Source: JAEUMY01 sp031394355 (GTDB lineage: Bacteria > Pseudomonadota > Gammaproteobacteria > Burkholderiales > Usitatibacteraceae). Taken from it: DNA of 64,000 nt. Position numbers and translations under genes: made by a program. The stretch spans positions 1 to 64,000 of the forward strand of contig JANNSU010000056.1 of NCBI GenBank assembly GCA_031394355.1. The letters run 5' to 3'. Shown here one piece after another: positions 28,308 through 35,992 of the stretch; the first letter of the stretch is position 1; each line of letters opens with the position of its first letter. The notes beneath the pieces were generated by a model. The model saw only the letters and a list, made by a program, of their open reading frames with translations. It was not told the origin of the DNA and ran no database searches.

Positions 28308-28714
28308 AGAGCGCTCACACACCAACTTTGTTGCCCTCCGTGCTAACAGCAACTTTGCCTGCGTCAATACTTGGAGTCTTGCTTTGGGCGGATTGGCTGC
28401 CGCCTCGTGTGGACTGGTTTGCTCAACCCACCAGCATCGGTACGTTGATTGTGATGCTCGCAGTTGTAATGACCCTTGTGGGCTGTACTGCGTCGGTTTT
28501 TCTGTTCCGAAACTCAATTCATGCCGTTCCATGGTGGATGCTGACTCTTGCAAGTCTGCTGGTCGCAATCCTCTTGAGAGTCATGTTTGAAACCGTGCCC
28601 GACTGGCCTATCGGAGGTGCAGTTCTTTTGGTGGCGTGGGGCACATTGGCGGCGACGTTGAATGGCTTGGCTTTGGCTGCAGTCGCATGGTGGTCCAAGC
28701 AGGCAGAATCCTGA
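28304..28714 (+). CDS. Small membrane protein of unknown function
   Basis: 136 residues coupled to hrpA by an ATGA overlap. Four hydrophobic segments are visible: LPSVLTATLPASILGVLLWA, IGTLIVMLAVVMTLVGCTA, WWMLTLASLLVAILLRVM and VLLVAWGTLAATLNGLALAA. No recognised domain. Translational coupling supports a real gene. Codon use is less G+C-biased than in hrpA, which may hint at a separate origin. Confidence 0.65.
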   Translation: MKSAHTPTLLPSVLTATLPASILGVLLWADWLPPRVDWFAQPTSIGTLIVMLAVVMTLVGCTASVFLFRNSIHAVPWWMLTLASLLVAILLRVMFETVPDWPIGGAVLLVAWGTLAATLNGLALAAVAWWSKQAES

Positions 28715-28717
28715 AAG

Positions 28718-28788
28718 TAGCCCGGATGCAGCGCAGCGCAATCCGGGAGTGTAGTTCCCCCGGATTCCGTTTCACTCCATCCGGGCTA
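28718..28788. repeat. REP-like palindromic element (TAGCCCGGATG...CATCCGGGCTA)
   Basis: TAGCCCGGATG (28718-28728) pairs with CATCCGGGCTA (28778-28788), and an inner CAATCCGGG/CCCGGATT pair lies between them. This is a widespread type of proteobacterial extragenic palindrome. Its right half is also part of the 173-bp tandem duplication that follows. Confidence 0.8.
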
Positions 28789-29097
28789 CGATCCACGTTC
28801 GCCATCATCTGTTTTCATCCGTGTTCATCTGTGTTTGCATTGCCTTTGACCTGAAACCATGAAAAATCACCGCCTCGCAACCCGCATGTCCCACATCTCC
28901 CCCTTCGAGGTAATGGAGATCCAGTGATGCACCCGGATTCCGTTTCACTCCATCCGGGCTACGATCCACGTTCGCCCTCATCTGCGTTAATCCGTGTTCA
29001 TCTGTGTTTGCATTGCCGTTGACCTGACCCCATGAAAACCCGCCGCCTCTCAAACCGCATGTCCCACATCTCCCCCTTCGAGGTGATGGAGATACAG
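28759..29097. repeat. 173-bp direct tandem duplication covering the aminotransferase 5' end
   Basis: Positions 28759-28924 and 28932-29097 align without gaps at an offset of exactly 173 bp with a few substitutions. The unit holds half of the REP-like element, a GTGTTCATCTGTG repeat arm, and the first 22 codons of the aminotransferase gene. The left copy is truncated and diverged; the right copy continues into the intact gene. Confidence 0.9.
28859..28927 (+). pseudogene. Truncated duplicate of the aminotransferase N-terminus
   Basis: ATG-initiated 22 codons reading MKNHRLATRMSHISPFEVM then EIQ and TGA. The intact gene reads MKTRRLSNRMSHISPFEVM then EIQ. Third-position changes and conservative replacements suggest the copy was under some constraint or is recent. 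It could be a short leader peptide or just debris. Confidence 0.8.
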
Positions 29098-30201
29098 ACC
29101 CTCGCCCGCCAGCTTGAAGCGGAAGGCAAGGACGTGATCCACATGGAGATCGGTGAGCCCGACTTCCGCACGCCCGAGCCCATTGTGGAAGCCGCAATCA
29201 AGGCGCTGCGTGACGAGCGCATGCTGTACACCTCTGCGCTGGGCATGAAGCCGTTGCGTGAAGCCATCGCCGGATTTTATGAAACGAAGTACGGGGTGAA
29301 GGTGGACCCGTCACGCATCGTGGTTACAGCGGGCTCAAGTGCCGCGCTCTTGCTCACGTTCGCGGTGCTGCTGAATGCAGGTGATGAAGTGCTCATGGCC
29401 GACCCCGGCTACCCGTGCAACCGTCACTTCGTGCGCACCGTGGACGGCGTGCCGATCGGCATTCCGGTCGGGCCGGATACGGACTATCAGCTTGCTGCCA
29501 AGCACATCGCGCCACATTGGGGCCCTCGCACGGTGGCCACGCTGGTGGCGTCACCGGCCAATCCCACGGGCACCATCGTGACGCCCGATGAGCTTGCGAA
29601 TATTCGCAGTGAGGTCGCGCGCCTCGGCGGCACACTGGTCGTGGATGAAATTTATCAAGGGCTCACGTACGGCGTCGAGCCCTCCACGGCGCTGACGTTG
29701 GGCGACGACGTGTTCGTCATCAACAGCTTCTCGAAGTATTTCCAGATGACCGGCTGGCGTCTTGGCTGGCTGGTGGTGCCGCCTGCCTATGTGCGCACCA
29801 TCGAGACGCTGGCGCAGAATCTTTTCATCTCCGCATCTGCCCCTGCACAGTTCGCGGCGTTGGCTGCGTTCAAGCCGGAGACGATTGCGATACTTGAGCA
29901 GCGCCGCGCCGAGTTTCATGCGCGTCGCGACTTTCTCATCCCGGCATTGCGCAAGCTCGGCTTCGGCGTGCCGGTGGTCCCGCAGGGCGCGTTCTACATC
30001 TATGCTGATTCCAGCGCGCTGGGGCCCAGCAGCTACGATCTGTCCCGCCGCATCATGAACGAGGCGCACGTGGCCATCACCCCTGGAAACGACTTTGGCA
30101 GCAATGAGCCACAGAAGCACGTCCGTATTGCCTACACTCGGCCCATCGCGCGGCTAGAGGAGTCGATGGCGCGATTGGCCGCGCTGAAACTAGCCCGCTG
30201 A
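29032..30201 (+). CDS. PLP-dependent class I/II aminotransferase
   Basis: 389 residues, fold type I. Motifs: GEPDFRTPEPI near the N-terminus, the substrate/PLP region SPANPTGTIV, Asp-Glu in LVVDEIYQGLTYG, and the PLP lysine in INSFSKYFQMTGWRLGW, then RIAYTRP near the end. It resembles aspartate/alanine aminotransferase subgroup I-gamma; amino-acid specificity is not readable. The native 5' region is replaced by a repeat arm ending 19 bp before the ATG. One palindrome reads LANIRSEV. Confidence 0.92.
   Translation: MKTRRLSNRMSHISPFEVMEIQTLARQLEAEGKDVIHMEIGEPDFRTPEPIVEAAIKALRDERMLYTSALGMKPLREAIAGFYETKYGVKVDPSRIVVTAGSSAALLLTFAVLLNAGDEVLMADPGYPCNRHFVRTVDGVPIGIPVGPDTDYQLAAKHIAPHWGPRTVATLVASPANPTGTIVTPDELANIRSEVARLGGTLVVDEIYQGLTYGVEPSTALTLGDDVFVINSFSKYFQMTGWRLGWLVVPPAYVRTIETLAQNLFISASAPAQFAALAAFKPETIAILEQRRAEFHARRDFLIPALRKLGFGVPVVPQGAFYIYADSSALGPSSYDLSRRIMNEAHVAITPGNDFGSNEPQKHVRIAYTRPIARLEESMARLAALKLAR
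29596..29607. repeat. GCGAATATTCGC palindrome, copy 9
   Basis: Exact copy in the aminotransferase gene, read ANIR. Confidence 0.95.
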
Positions 30202-30244
30202 GGCGTGCACTTCAAGTGCAGGTGGAGTTGGAGCAGGCAAAGAG

Positions 30245-30269
30245 AAGGGGCGGGAAAATCCCGCCCCTT
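30245..30269. terminator. Bidirectional hairpin between aminotransferase and porin
   Basis: AAGGGGCGGG and CCCGCCCCTT form a 10-bp stem with a 5-nt loop, 44 bp past the aminotransferase stop and 24 bp past the convergent porin stop. The T tracts are short on both sides (TTT), so efficiency is uncertain. Confidence 0.65.
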
Positions 30270-30292
30270 TGGACGCTACGGGTGAACGCAAC

Positions 30293-31327
30293 TCAGAACG
30301 AGTGGCGCAACCCGATACCGAAGCCCTTGGGATCCTGTCCGGCAGCGATGGTGATGTCGTTCGCGCCAAAGTTGTTGGTGCCCGCTGACTCGTTCTTGAT
30401 GTTGGCGTAAACCAGATACACGTTGCTGCGCTTGGAAAATGAGTACTGATAGCCCAGTGCGGTGATCTTGGCATCCTGGGTGTCGCCGCCGCTGACATCG
30501 CTCTTGCCGATGTAGCCCTTGATTTCGTGCGGGCCGGTCTCATAGGTCACGGCGAAGAGGGACGCTTTCTTGTCCGGCTGGTTGGTGCGTGTGATCTTCT
30601 CCAGCATTACACCAAGCTCCCAACCCGAGATGCGATAGCGACCAATCAGTTGGCGGCCCTTTTCGGTACGCCCCGCCGCGGCGGCGGTCGAGCCGTTCTG
30701 GTCCTTGTGCTCCTCGTGCGAGGCTGCCAGGTAGATGGCCTTGTTCTCGTAGTAAAACGAGACGCCCCTTGAGCTGGGATTGGCCGTGGCGGTGCGCGCT
30801 TCGTTGGCGGAGTAGTTGGCGCGCGCATAGAAGCCGTCCCATCTGGGTGTCCAGTACTGGATGACGTTGTTCTCGCGCCGGTTGAAATTGCCGTCGTCGT
30901 GCATGATCGAAGTGAAGCCAGCTATTGTTACATCGTTGAAAGGGTCGACGCGGTTGGCTGCGATCTTGTACGGTGAGTCCCAGCGACCGAGTAGGACCGA
31001 GCCCCAGCTGCCTTGCAGGCCTACGCCGGAGTTGCGGCTGCCGATGGTGGAGTTGCCGACGTCTGGCGCCGCGGCGCTCTCGATTTGCCAGAACGCATTG
31101 AGCCCGCCGCCAAGATCCTCGGTACCGCGGAACCCGAGCCGTGAAGCCTGGTTGGAGACTCGGTTGCGTGAAACAACACCCGCGCCGCCATCGGCCTTCA
31201 CGCTTTCAAAGGTGACGTTGAGGATGCCGTAGATCTCCACTTTCGAGGCCGGTTGCTGGGCGTGAGCCAGCTGGGTGAACGAGGCGCACAGCGTGGAGAG
31301 CAGTATCGAGAGAGCGGGTGATTTCAT
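30293..31327 (-). CDS. Gram-negative outer-membrane porin
   Basis: 344 residues with a signal peptide (LSILLSTLCASFTQLAHAQQ). The mature N-terminus KVEIYGILNVTFESVKADGG and the segment RLGFRGTEDLGGGLNAFWQIE are hallmarks of betaproteobacterial trimeric porins. So is the C-terminal phenylalanine (GIGLRHSF), which serves as the BAM signal. It follows the exported lyase gene by 34 bp and is probably in its operon, giving the outer-membrane entry for the enzyme's substrate. Confidence 0.93.
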   Translation of the reverse strand: MKSPALSILLSTLCASFTQLAHAQQPASKVEIYGILNVTFESVKADGGAGVVSRNRVSNQASRLGFRGTEDLGGGLNAFWQIESAAAPDVGNSTIGSRNSGVGLQGSWGSVLLGRWDSPYKIAANRVDPFNDVTIAGFTSIMHDDGNFNRRENNVIQYWTPRWDGFYARANYSANEARTATANPSSRGVSFYYENKAIYLAASHEEHKDQNGSTAAAAGRTEKGRQLIGRYRISGWELGVMLEKITRTNQPDKKASLFAVTYETGPHEIKGYIGKSDVSGGDTQDAKITALGYQYSFSKRSNVYLVYANIKNESAGTNNFGANDITIAAGQDPKGFGIGLRHSF

Positions 31328-31361
31328 GGTTTTCCCATTTAGTTGTAATTAGGTCGGTGGG

Positions 31362-32861
31362 TCAGGAGTTGGCGATGGCAAGGAATGCTGCGTTCAATGC
31401 CTTGGCTGACTCGTCGAGCTTTTTCCTTTGTTGCGCAATCCAGGCGGCATCTGCGGTCTGCTTCTGGCGAGCCTGGTCCAGCATCTTCTTCACCGACGCC
31501 GGTTGCGGCCCGCCGGTCCCCTTGGCTGCCGCGATCATGCCTTCAGCGGAGAGCGACTCGCGAAAGCGCTTCTCGGTGAGCGGAAAAGTCGCCGCCACCT
31601 CGGGATACTTGGCGCGTGCAGCCGCCCATGCCGTCGCTACTTCGGCCATGGTGATGGCCGAGGGCGGTGCGCCACGTGCGCGACCGATGCTCACCAGGTC
31701 CGACGCAAAGTGGTGGCCCACGCGGAACGGCACATCCACCTCGCGCTGCAGGACATCAGCCAGCTCCGTGGTGGTCGAGTATTCAGCGGCCACTTCCTCG
31801 GCGGCGCGCACCTTGTTGATGGCGAGGCTGTCGAGCAGGCTGTGCATCTGCGTCATCATGGTGACGCCGCCTTCGAGCACCTTCTGTACCTGCTCGCGCT
31901 TGTAATCCGGCATGCCGGGCGTCACGTTGTGCGACTGGATGAAGTAGGTCTGCGCGTCGCCCACCACCGTGCTTGCTGTGAGGCGCAGGTTGTTGAGGAT
32001 AGTGGGGTTGCGCTTCTGCGGCATGATGCTGCTGACATGCGTGTTGGCGCCTTCCTGGATGAGCAACCAGGGCCGCGTCTGGTGATACTGCGTGTGGATG
32101 TCGTTCACGAAGCCACCCACCGCAAGGGCCAGGATGCTGGTGGCCGAGGCAAGCTCTGCGCTCACGTCCAGCGTGGAGAGCTGGGTTGCGTCATAGGAAT
32201 TGACCACGAGGCCATCGAAACCCAGCAGCACTGCCAGCCGCTCGCGGTTGATAGGGAAGCTTGACGTGCCATACACAGCGGTCCCGAGCGGGCTCAGATT
32301 GAGTCGTGCATAGCCTTCGGCCAGCCGGTCTGAAGCCCGGCCCAGCACAGCTGCGTGGGCGAGGAGCGTATGCCCCAACGTGGTGGGCTGTGCCTGCACG
32401 CCGTTGGTGTAGCCCGGGATGATGGTGTTGGCATGTTCCGCCGCCATGGTGATGAGGCGGGCATGGGTCTGGTTGATGGCCTGCTGCATGTTGAGCACGC
32501 GCTCACGCAGCATGACGCGTCGATTGACTGCCAGAATGTCCTGACGGCTGCGGCCGGAATGGATACGGCTTGCGTCTGCACCCGATTGTGCGATGAGCAG
32601 CGGTTCGTACTGCAGGTAGTCTCCCGGCCGGCGAGCCCCTGGCTTGGCACCGTCTTCAATGACTTTTTGCAGGCCGACAGCGACGCGCTTGCCCAGATCG
32701 CGCGGGATGACCTTCTCTTCGACGGTCACGATGACAGCCGCCTTGTTGAATTCGTTCAGCCAATGAAAGCTATCAGGATAAGCGGTGGCAGGACGCGCCT
32801 GGGCGTGCACGCCAATGGCCACAGCGCTGAGCAGGGCACCCAGCAGAATCTGTTTTTTCAT
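31362..32861 (-). CDS. Exported argininosuccinate-lyase-superfamily enzyme
   Basis: 499 residues. Most of the protein follows the aspartase/fumarase/argininosuccinate lyase fold. SRIHSGRSRQDILAVNRRVM matches the ASL substrate loop. A His lies in QPTTLGHTLLAH, and the signature loop VSSIMPQKRNP holds the catalytic Ser and the superfamily Lys and Asn. Unlike cytoplasmic ArgH, it begins with a clear Sec signal (MKKQILLGALLSAVAIGVHA/QA). It therefore probably acts in the periplasm on an amino-dicarboxylate such as an aminopolycarboxylate. It is divergent from a LysR regulator and upstream of a porin. Substrate unknown. Confidence 0.85.
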   Translation of the reverse strand: MKKQILLGALLSAVAIGVHAQARPATAYPDSFHWLNEFNKAAVIVTVEEKVIPRDLGKRVAVGLQKVIEDGAKPGARRPGDYLQYEPLLIAQSGADASRIHSGRSRQDILAVNRRVMLRERVLNMQQAINQTHARLITMAAEHANTIIPGYTNGVQAQPTTLGHTLLAHAAVLGRASDRLAEGYARLNLSPLGTAVYGTSSFPINRERLAVLLGFDGLVVNSYDATQLSTLDVSAELASATSILALAVGGFVNDIHTQYHQTRPWLLIQEGANTHVSSIMPQKRNPTILNNLRLTASTVVGDAQTYFIQSHNVTPGMPDYKREQVQKVLEGGVTMMTQMHSLLDSLAINKVRAAEEVAAEYSTTTELADVLQREVDVPFRVGHHFASDLVSIGRARGAPPSAITMAEVATAWAAARAKYPEVAATFPLTEKRFRESLSAEGMIAAAKGTGGPQPASVKKMLDQARQKQTADAAWIAQQRKKLDESAKALNAAFLAIANS

Positions 32862-32923
32862 TTTGTTCTCTCGACTCCAAACGGTAAACGAAGCGTAACG
32901 GGATAATGGCGGTATGTAAAATA

Positions 32924-32945
32924 TATGGAAAGTGTAATATCCATA
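32924..32945. promoter_or_regulatory. Probable LysR operator in the divergent promoter region
   Basis: TATGGA-N10-TCCATA is a perfect inverted repeat containing the T-N11-A spacing typical of LysR-family sites. It lies 5 bp before the LysR start and 63 bp before the lyase start in an A+T-rich patch. It probably mediates autoregulation and control of the lyase-porin unit. Confidence 0.55.
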
Positions 32946-32949
32946 CGAA

Positions 32950-33918
32950 ATGAATATGGATAATCGGGACCGTATAGAGCTTCGTCACTTGCGCTATTTC
33001 TGCGCCGTGGCCCAACAGGGCAGCTTCTCCCGTGCTGCCGCGACGCTGGGTATTCAACAGCCGCCGCTGAGTCAGCAGATCCGGCAGCTTGAGCAGACGC
33101 TGGGCTTTGCGTTGTTCGAGCGGCATCGCAAGGGCGCCCGTCTGACCCATGGCGGGGCCACCTTTCTCAAGGAAGCCGAAGGCGTGCTGGCTGCCGCGCG
33201 TGAAGCGGTGTCGCGCTCACGCCGCTCCGCCGACGGGCTTGCCGGCACGCTCAGGCTCGGGGTGACCAGTTCGGCGATGGCCCACCATCTCTTCCCCCAA
33301 TTGCTGCGCACCTATCGTGCCGCGTATCCGGATGTGGATGTACGGGTAAACGAGGGCAACGCAGCGATCGTGAGCGAGCGCGTGCATGCAGGCGCGCTGG
33401 AGGCCGCCCTCATTCGTCGCCCTGTGCTCGAGCTGTCCGGCATGCGCTATCAGACGTTGGATGTCGAACCGATGCTGCTGGTGATGCAGCATGACCATCC
33501 CCTGGCGGCACGCATTGCGCCAGACAAGCCTGTCGGCATGCGTGAGCTGGCCGGCGAGCGCTTCATCCTCGTCCGCCGCCCCGGCGCAATGGGCATGTAT
33601 GGCGATCTCATCGAGGCGTTTCGCAAGGCCAAGGTCGAGCCGATCATCGTGGCCGAGGTGGAACAGATGCTGACCAACATCGCGCTCGTCGCGGCAGGCT
33701 TGGGCGTCTCGGTCGTGCCCGCGTCCATGGTGGGAATTCACGAGGGCCTCGTGGTCTATCGGCGGCTGAATCCTGGGCTGGGGCTTACTGCGCCGCTAAG
33801 TCTGGTATCGCAGGCCGCCAACCAGAACGCCGTGCTTCTGCGGTTTCTGGAACTGGCTGCAGCCAGCAATCCGGGCACCAAACGCGTGCCGCCCGGGGTT
33901 AAAGCTTCCAGGTCTTGA
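32950..33918 (+). CDS. LysR-family transcriptional regulator
   Basis: 322 residues. The N-terminal winged helix-turn-helix is standard (LRHLRYFCAVAQQGSFSRAA, IQQPPLSQQIRQLEQTLG). The C-terminal periplasmic-binding-like effector domain starts near residue 95 (GTLRLGVTSSAMAHHLFPQL). Divergent orientation from the exported lyase strongly suggests that it controls that gene and the porin. A second ATG two codons in is equally possible as start. The 3' end overlaps the convergent thpR gene by 20 bp. Confidence 0.93.
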   Translation: MNMDNRDRIELRHLRYFCAVAQQGSFSRAAATLGIQQPPLSQQIRQLEQTLGFALFERHRKGARLTHGGATFLKEAEGVLAAAREAVSRSRRSADGLAGTLRLGVTSSAMAHHLFPQLLRTYRAAYPDVDVRVNEGNAAIVSERVHAGALEAALIRRPVLELSGMRYQTLDVEPMLLVMQHDHPLAARIAPDKPVGMRELAGERFILVRRPGAMGMYGDLIEAFRKAKVEPIIVAEVEQMLTNIALVAAGLGVSVVPASMVGIHEGLVVYRRLNPGLGLTAPLSLVSQAANQNAVLLRFLELAAASNPGTKRVPPGVKASRS

Positions 33919-34411
33919 CCACCTCGTAGACGGGTCCCTCTGGCCGCGTGTCGGCGGACACCAGACAGAGCGTGCGGGCCGACCAGAGGATCACGTCGAT
34001 GGCGCGTTCCTTCACATCCTTGCTGACATGACGCGCCACCGTGATGTGCGGGACGAAGCGCCGCTGCTCCACTTCAAATCCCGCATTCTCGATCTCCATG
34101 TAGAGCTGCGCCTGGATGTTGTACAGGTCAGCCGGGACGTGGCTGGTGCCAACCCATGCGACCTGTGGCGCGGAAAATGAAGAAAGCCGGTCCAGCCCGA
34201 TGCTGAAGGGCTTGCGGCTGATGCGGTCCACGACCGACTCCAGCCGCTTCAGACGTTCGTCGGGCACGTTGCCGACAAAGAGCAGGGTCATGTGCAGCGA
34301 ATCCGCCTTGACCGCGCGGCCACTCGCTTCGAACGCGATCTGCTCGGCGTAGACAGAAAGCCGCTCGCGCACGGCAGCGTCGGGCCAGAGGGCGAAAAAG
34401 GCACGGGCCAT
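33899..34411 (-). CDS. thpR: RNA 2',3'-cyclic phosphodiesterase
   Basis: 170 residues of the 2H phosphoesterase family. The two catalytic HxTx motifs are HMTLLFVG near residue 41 and HITVARHV near 127. Length fits ThpR/LigT, which opens 2',3'-cyclic phosphates on RNA ends. A one-mismatch copy of the iterated palindrome (34416-34427) lies directly before the start codon. Confidence 0.93.
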   Translation of the reverse strand: MARAFFALWPDAAVRERLSVYAEQIAFEASGRAVKADSLHMTLLFVGNVPDERLKRLESVVDRISRKPFSIGLDRLSSFSAPQVAWVGTSHVPADLYNIQAQLYMEIENAGFEVEQRRFVPHITVARHVSKDVKERAIDVILWSARTLCLVSADTRPEGPVYEVVKTWKL

Positions 34412-34453
34412 GATTGCGAATATTCGGATGTCAGATGACAGCCGGGGCCGGAA

Positions 34454-35473
34454 TCACGCAGCGACCATGGGATGAAAGTTGATGCGTCGCTCTTCGACTG
34501 CATGGCACGCCACCTGCGCGCCTTCGAACGACTTCAACTCCGGACGTTCGCTCTTGCAGCGATCGTTGACATGAGGGCAGCGCGGATGGAACGTGCAGCC
34601 CGACGGCGGGTTGAGCGGATTGGGTACTTCGCCCGCCACGGGCGTACGTGCCTTGCCGGACATCTTGAGATCGGGAATGGCCGATTGCAGCATCTGCGTG
34701 TAGGGATGCAACGGGCGTGCAAAGAGAGTCTTGGTGTCCGCAATTTCCACGATGCGCCCCAAATACATCACGCCAACGCGGTTGGAGATGTGCGACACCA
34801 CTGCGAGGTTGTGCGAGATGAATAGATAAGTGAGACCGAACTCGCGCTGCAGGTCCTTCATCAGATTCAGGATCTGCGCCTGCACTGACACATCGAGCGC
34901 GGAAGTGGGCTCGTCGCAGATGAGGAACTCGGGGTTGGATGACAGCGCGCGGGCGATGGAAATACGCTGGCGTTGGCCACCGGAGAACTCGTGCGGAAAC
35001 TTTTCGCCATCCAGCGGTGAAAGTTTCACCTGCGAGAGCAGGTCGGCCACACGCTTCTCGATTTCGGCCTGATCCTGCGTGATGCCGTGCGCCATGATCG
35101 GCTCGGCGATGATGTCGCGAACGCGCCAGCGCGGATTCAGGCTGGCATACGGGTCCTGGAAAATCATCTGCAAGCGGCGGCGGATGGCCTTCAACTGCTC
35201 GCCGGTTGCGGTGGCCATATCCTGGCCGTCGAACAGGATCTCGCCGGCGGTCGGCGTGTAGAGCCCGCAGATAAGTCGGGCGACGGTGGACTTGCCACAG
35301 CCGGATTCGCCGACGAGCGACAGCGTCTCACCCTTGTTGATGGTGAATGACAGTCCGTCGACCGCCTTGAGAATTTGCTTGGGCTGGCCTTCCAGCACGC
35401 GGTTGAGCCAGGGGCGCGATACGTCGAAATCGCGCGCGAGCCCACGGACGTCGATGAGTGGGGACGTACTCAT
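34454..35473 (-). CDS. dppF: Dipeptide/oligopeptide ABC transporter ATP-binding protein (DppF/OppF)
   Basis: 339 residues. Walker A VGESGCGKSTVARL, signature FSGGQRQRISIARAL, Walker B FLICDEPTSALDVSVQ, and the C-terminal oligopeptide-transporter extension with the cysteine cluster SGCTFHPRCPHVNDRC that binds an iron-sulfur center in relatives. Last gene of the minus-strand peptide-transport operon; its ATG overlaps the DUF559 stop by 4 bp. The 'dpp' label is by family, not by shown substrate. Confidence 0.92.
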   Translation of the reverse strand: MSTSPLIDVRGLARDFDVSRPWLNRVLEGQPKQILKAVDGLSFTINKGETLSLVGESGCGKSTVARLICGLYTPTAGEILFDGQDMATATGEQLKAIRRRLQMIFQDPYASLNPRWRVRDIIAEPIMAHGITQDQAEIEKRVADLLSQVKLSPLDGEKFPHEFSGGQRQRISIARALSSNPEFLICDEPTSALDVSVQAQILNLMKDLQREFGLTYLFISHNLAVVSHISNRVGVMYLGRIVEIADTKTLFARPLHPYTQMLQSAIPDLKMSGKARTPVAGEVPNPLNPPSGCTFHPRCPHVNDRCKSERPELKSFEGAQVACHAVEERRINFHPMVAA

Positions 35474-35856
35474 TGGGCCGCCTGATTTGCCCCCTCTCCC
35501 TTGATGGGAGAGGGCTGGGGAGAGGGTGAAAGTGATGCATCGATCATGGTGAGCACATCGTCCATATTGCTGTCCAATTCGTTATTCCAGAATCTGAGGA
35601 TCCTGAAGCCTTGCAACTTCAACCAATCACTTCGTGTCCTGTCACCGTCAAGTTGCTCAGAGTGATGCCCACCGTCCAATTCCACAATCAGCGCTTTCTC
35701 ATGGCAAACAAAATCAACAATGTAGCGCCCAATCGGTTGTTGCCTGCGGAACTTGTAGTGTTCAAATCGTTTTGCTCTTAAGTGTCGCCACAGCATTACT
35801 TCATGGGGGGTCGAGCGCTTTCGCAGGCTTCGTGCGAATACTGTCAGCTCGGACAT
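35470..35856 (-). CDS. DUF559 (very-short-patch-repair-like) putative endonuclease
   Basis: 128 residues from MSELTVFARSLRKRSTPHEV. The DUF559 core is clear: LWRHLRAKRFEHYKFRRQ, IGRYIVDFVCHEKALIVELD (Asp and Glu of a PD-(D/E)XK fold), GGHHSEQ, and RILRFWNNEL. The C-terminal tail SLSPSPQPSPIKGEGANQ is encoded by a CCCTCTCC-type repeat rather than by domain sequence. The gene sits inside the peptide-transporter operon between dppD and dppF and is flanked by such repeats. That is typical of genes of this family, which often travel with them. Confidence 0.85.
   Translation of the reverse strand: MSELTVFARSLRKRSTPHEVMLWRHLRAKRFEHYKFRRQQPIGRYIVDFVCHEKALIVELDGGHHSEQLDGDRTRSDWLKLQGFRILRFWNNELDSNMDDVLTMIDASLSPSPQPSPIKGEGANQAAQ
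35491..35530. repeat. CCCTCTCCC inverted repeat inside the DUF559 3' end
   Basis: CCCCTCTCCCTTGATGGGAG continues into AGGGCTGGGGAGAGGG; a hairpin-capable repeat of the family seen at 35857-35990 and 50411-50453, here translated as the protein's C-terminal tail. Confidence 0.8.
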
Positions 35857-35990
35857 CCCCCTCTCCCCTACCCCTCTCCCACAAGGGGAGAGGGGATCAG
35901 TCGTGCGGGTGACTCTTCCATTAGGGGAGAGAGCTTCAGCGAGACATCTCCCTCTCCCTTGAAGGGGGGGTCGGGGAGAGGGTGCCCATA
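35857..35990. repeat. CCCTCTCC repeat cluster between dppD and the DUF559 gene
   Basis: Two to three inverted units (CCCCTCTCCC...GGGAGAGGGG and CCCTCTCCCTT...GGGGAGAGGG) fill the whole gap upstream of the DUF559 start. No other gene or promoter is evident in it. Confidence 0.8.
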
Positions 35991-35992
35991 AA

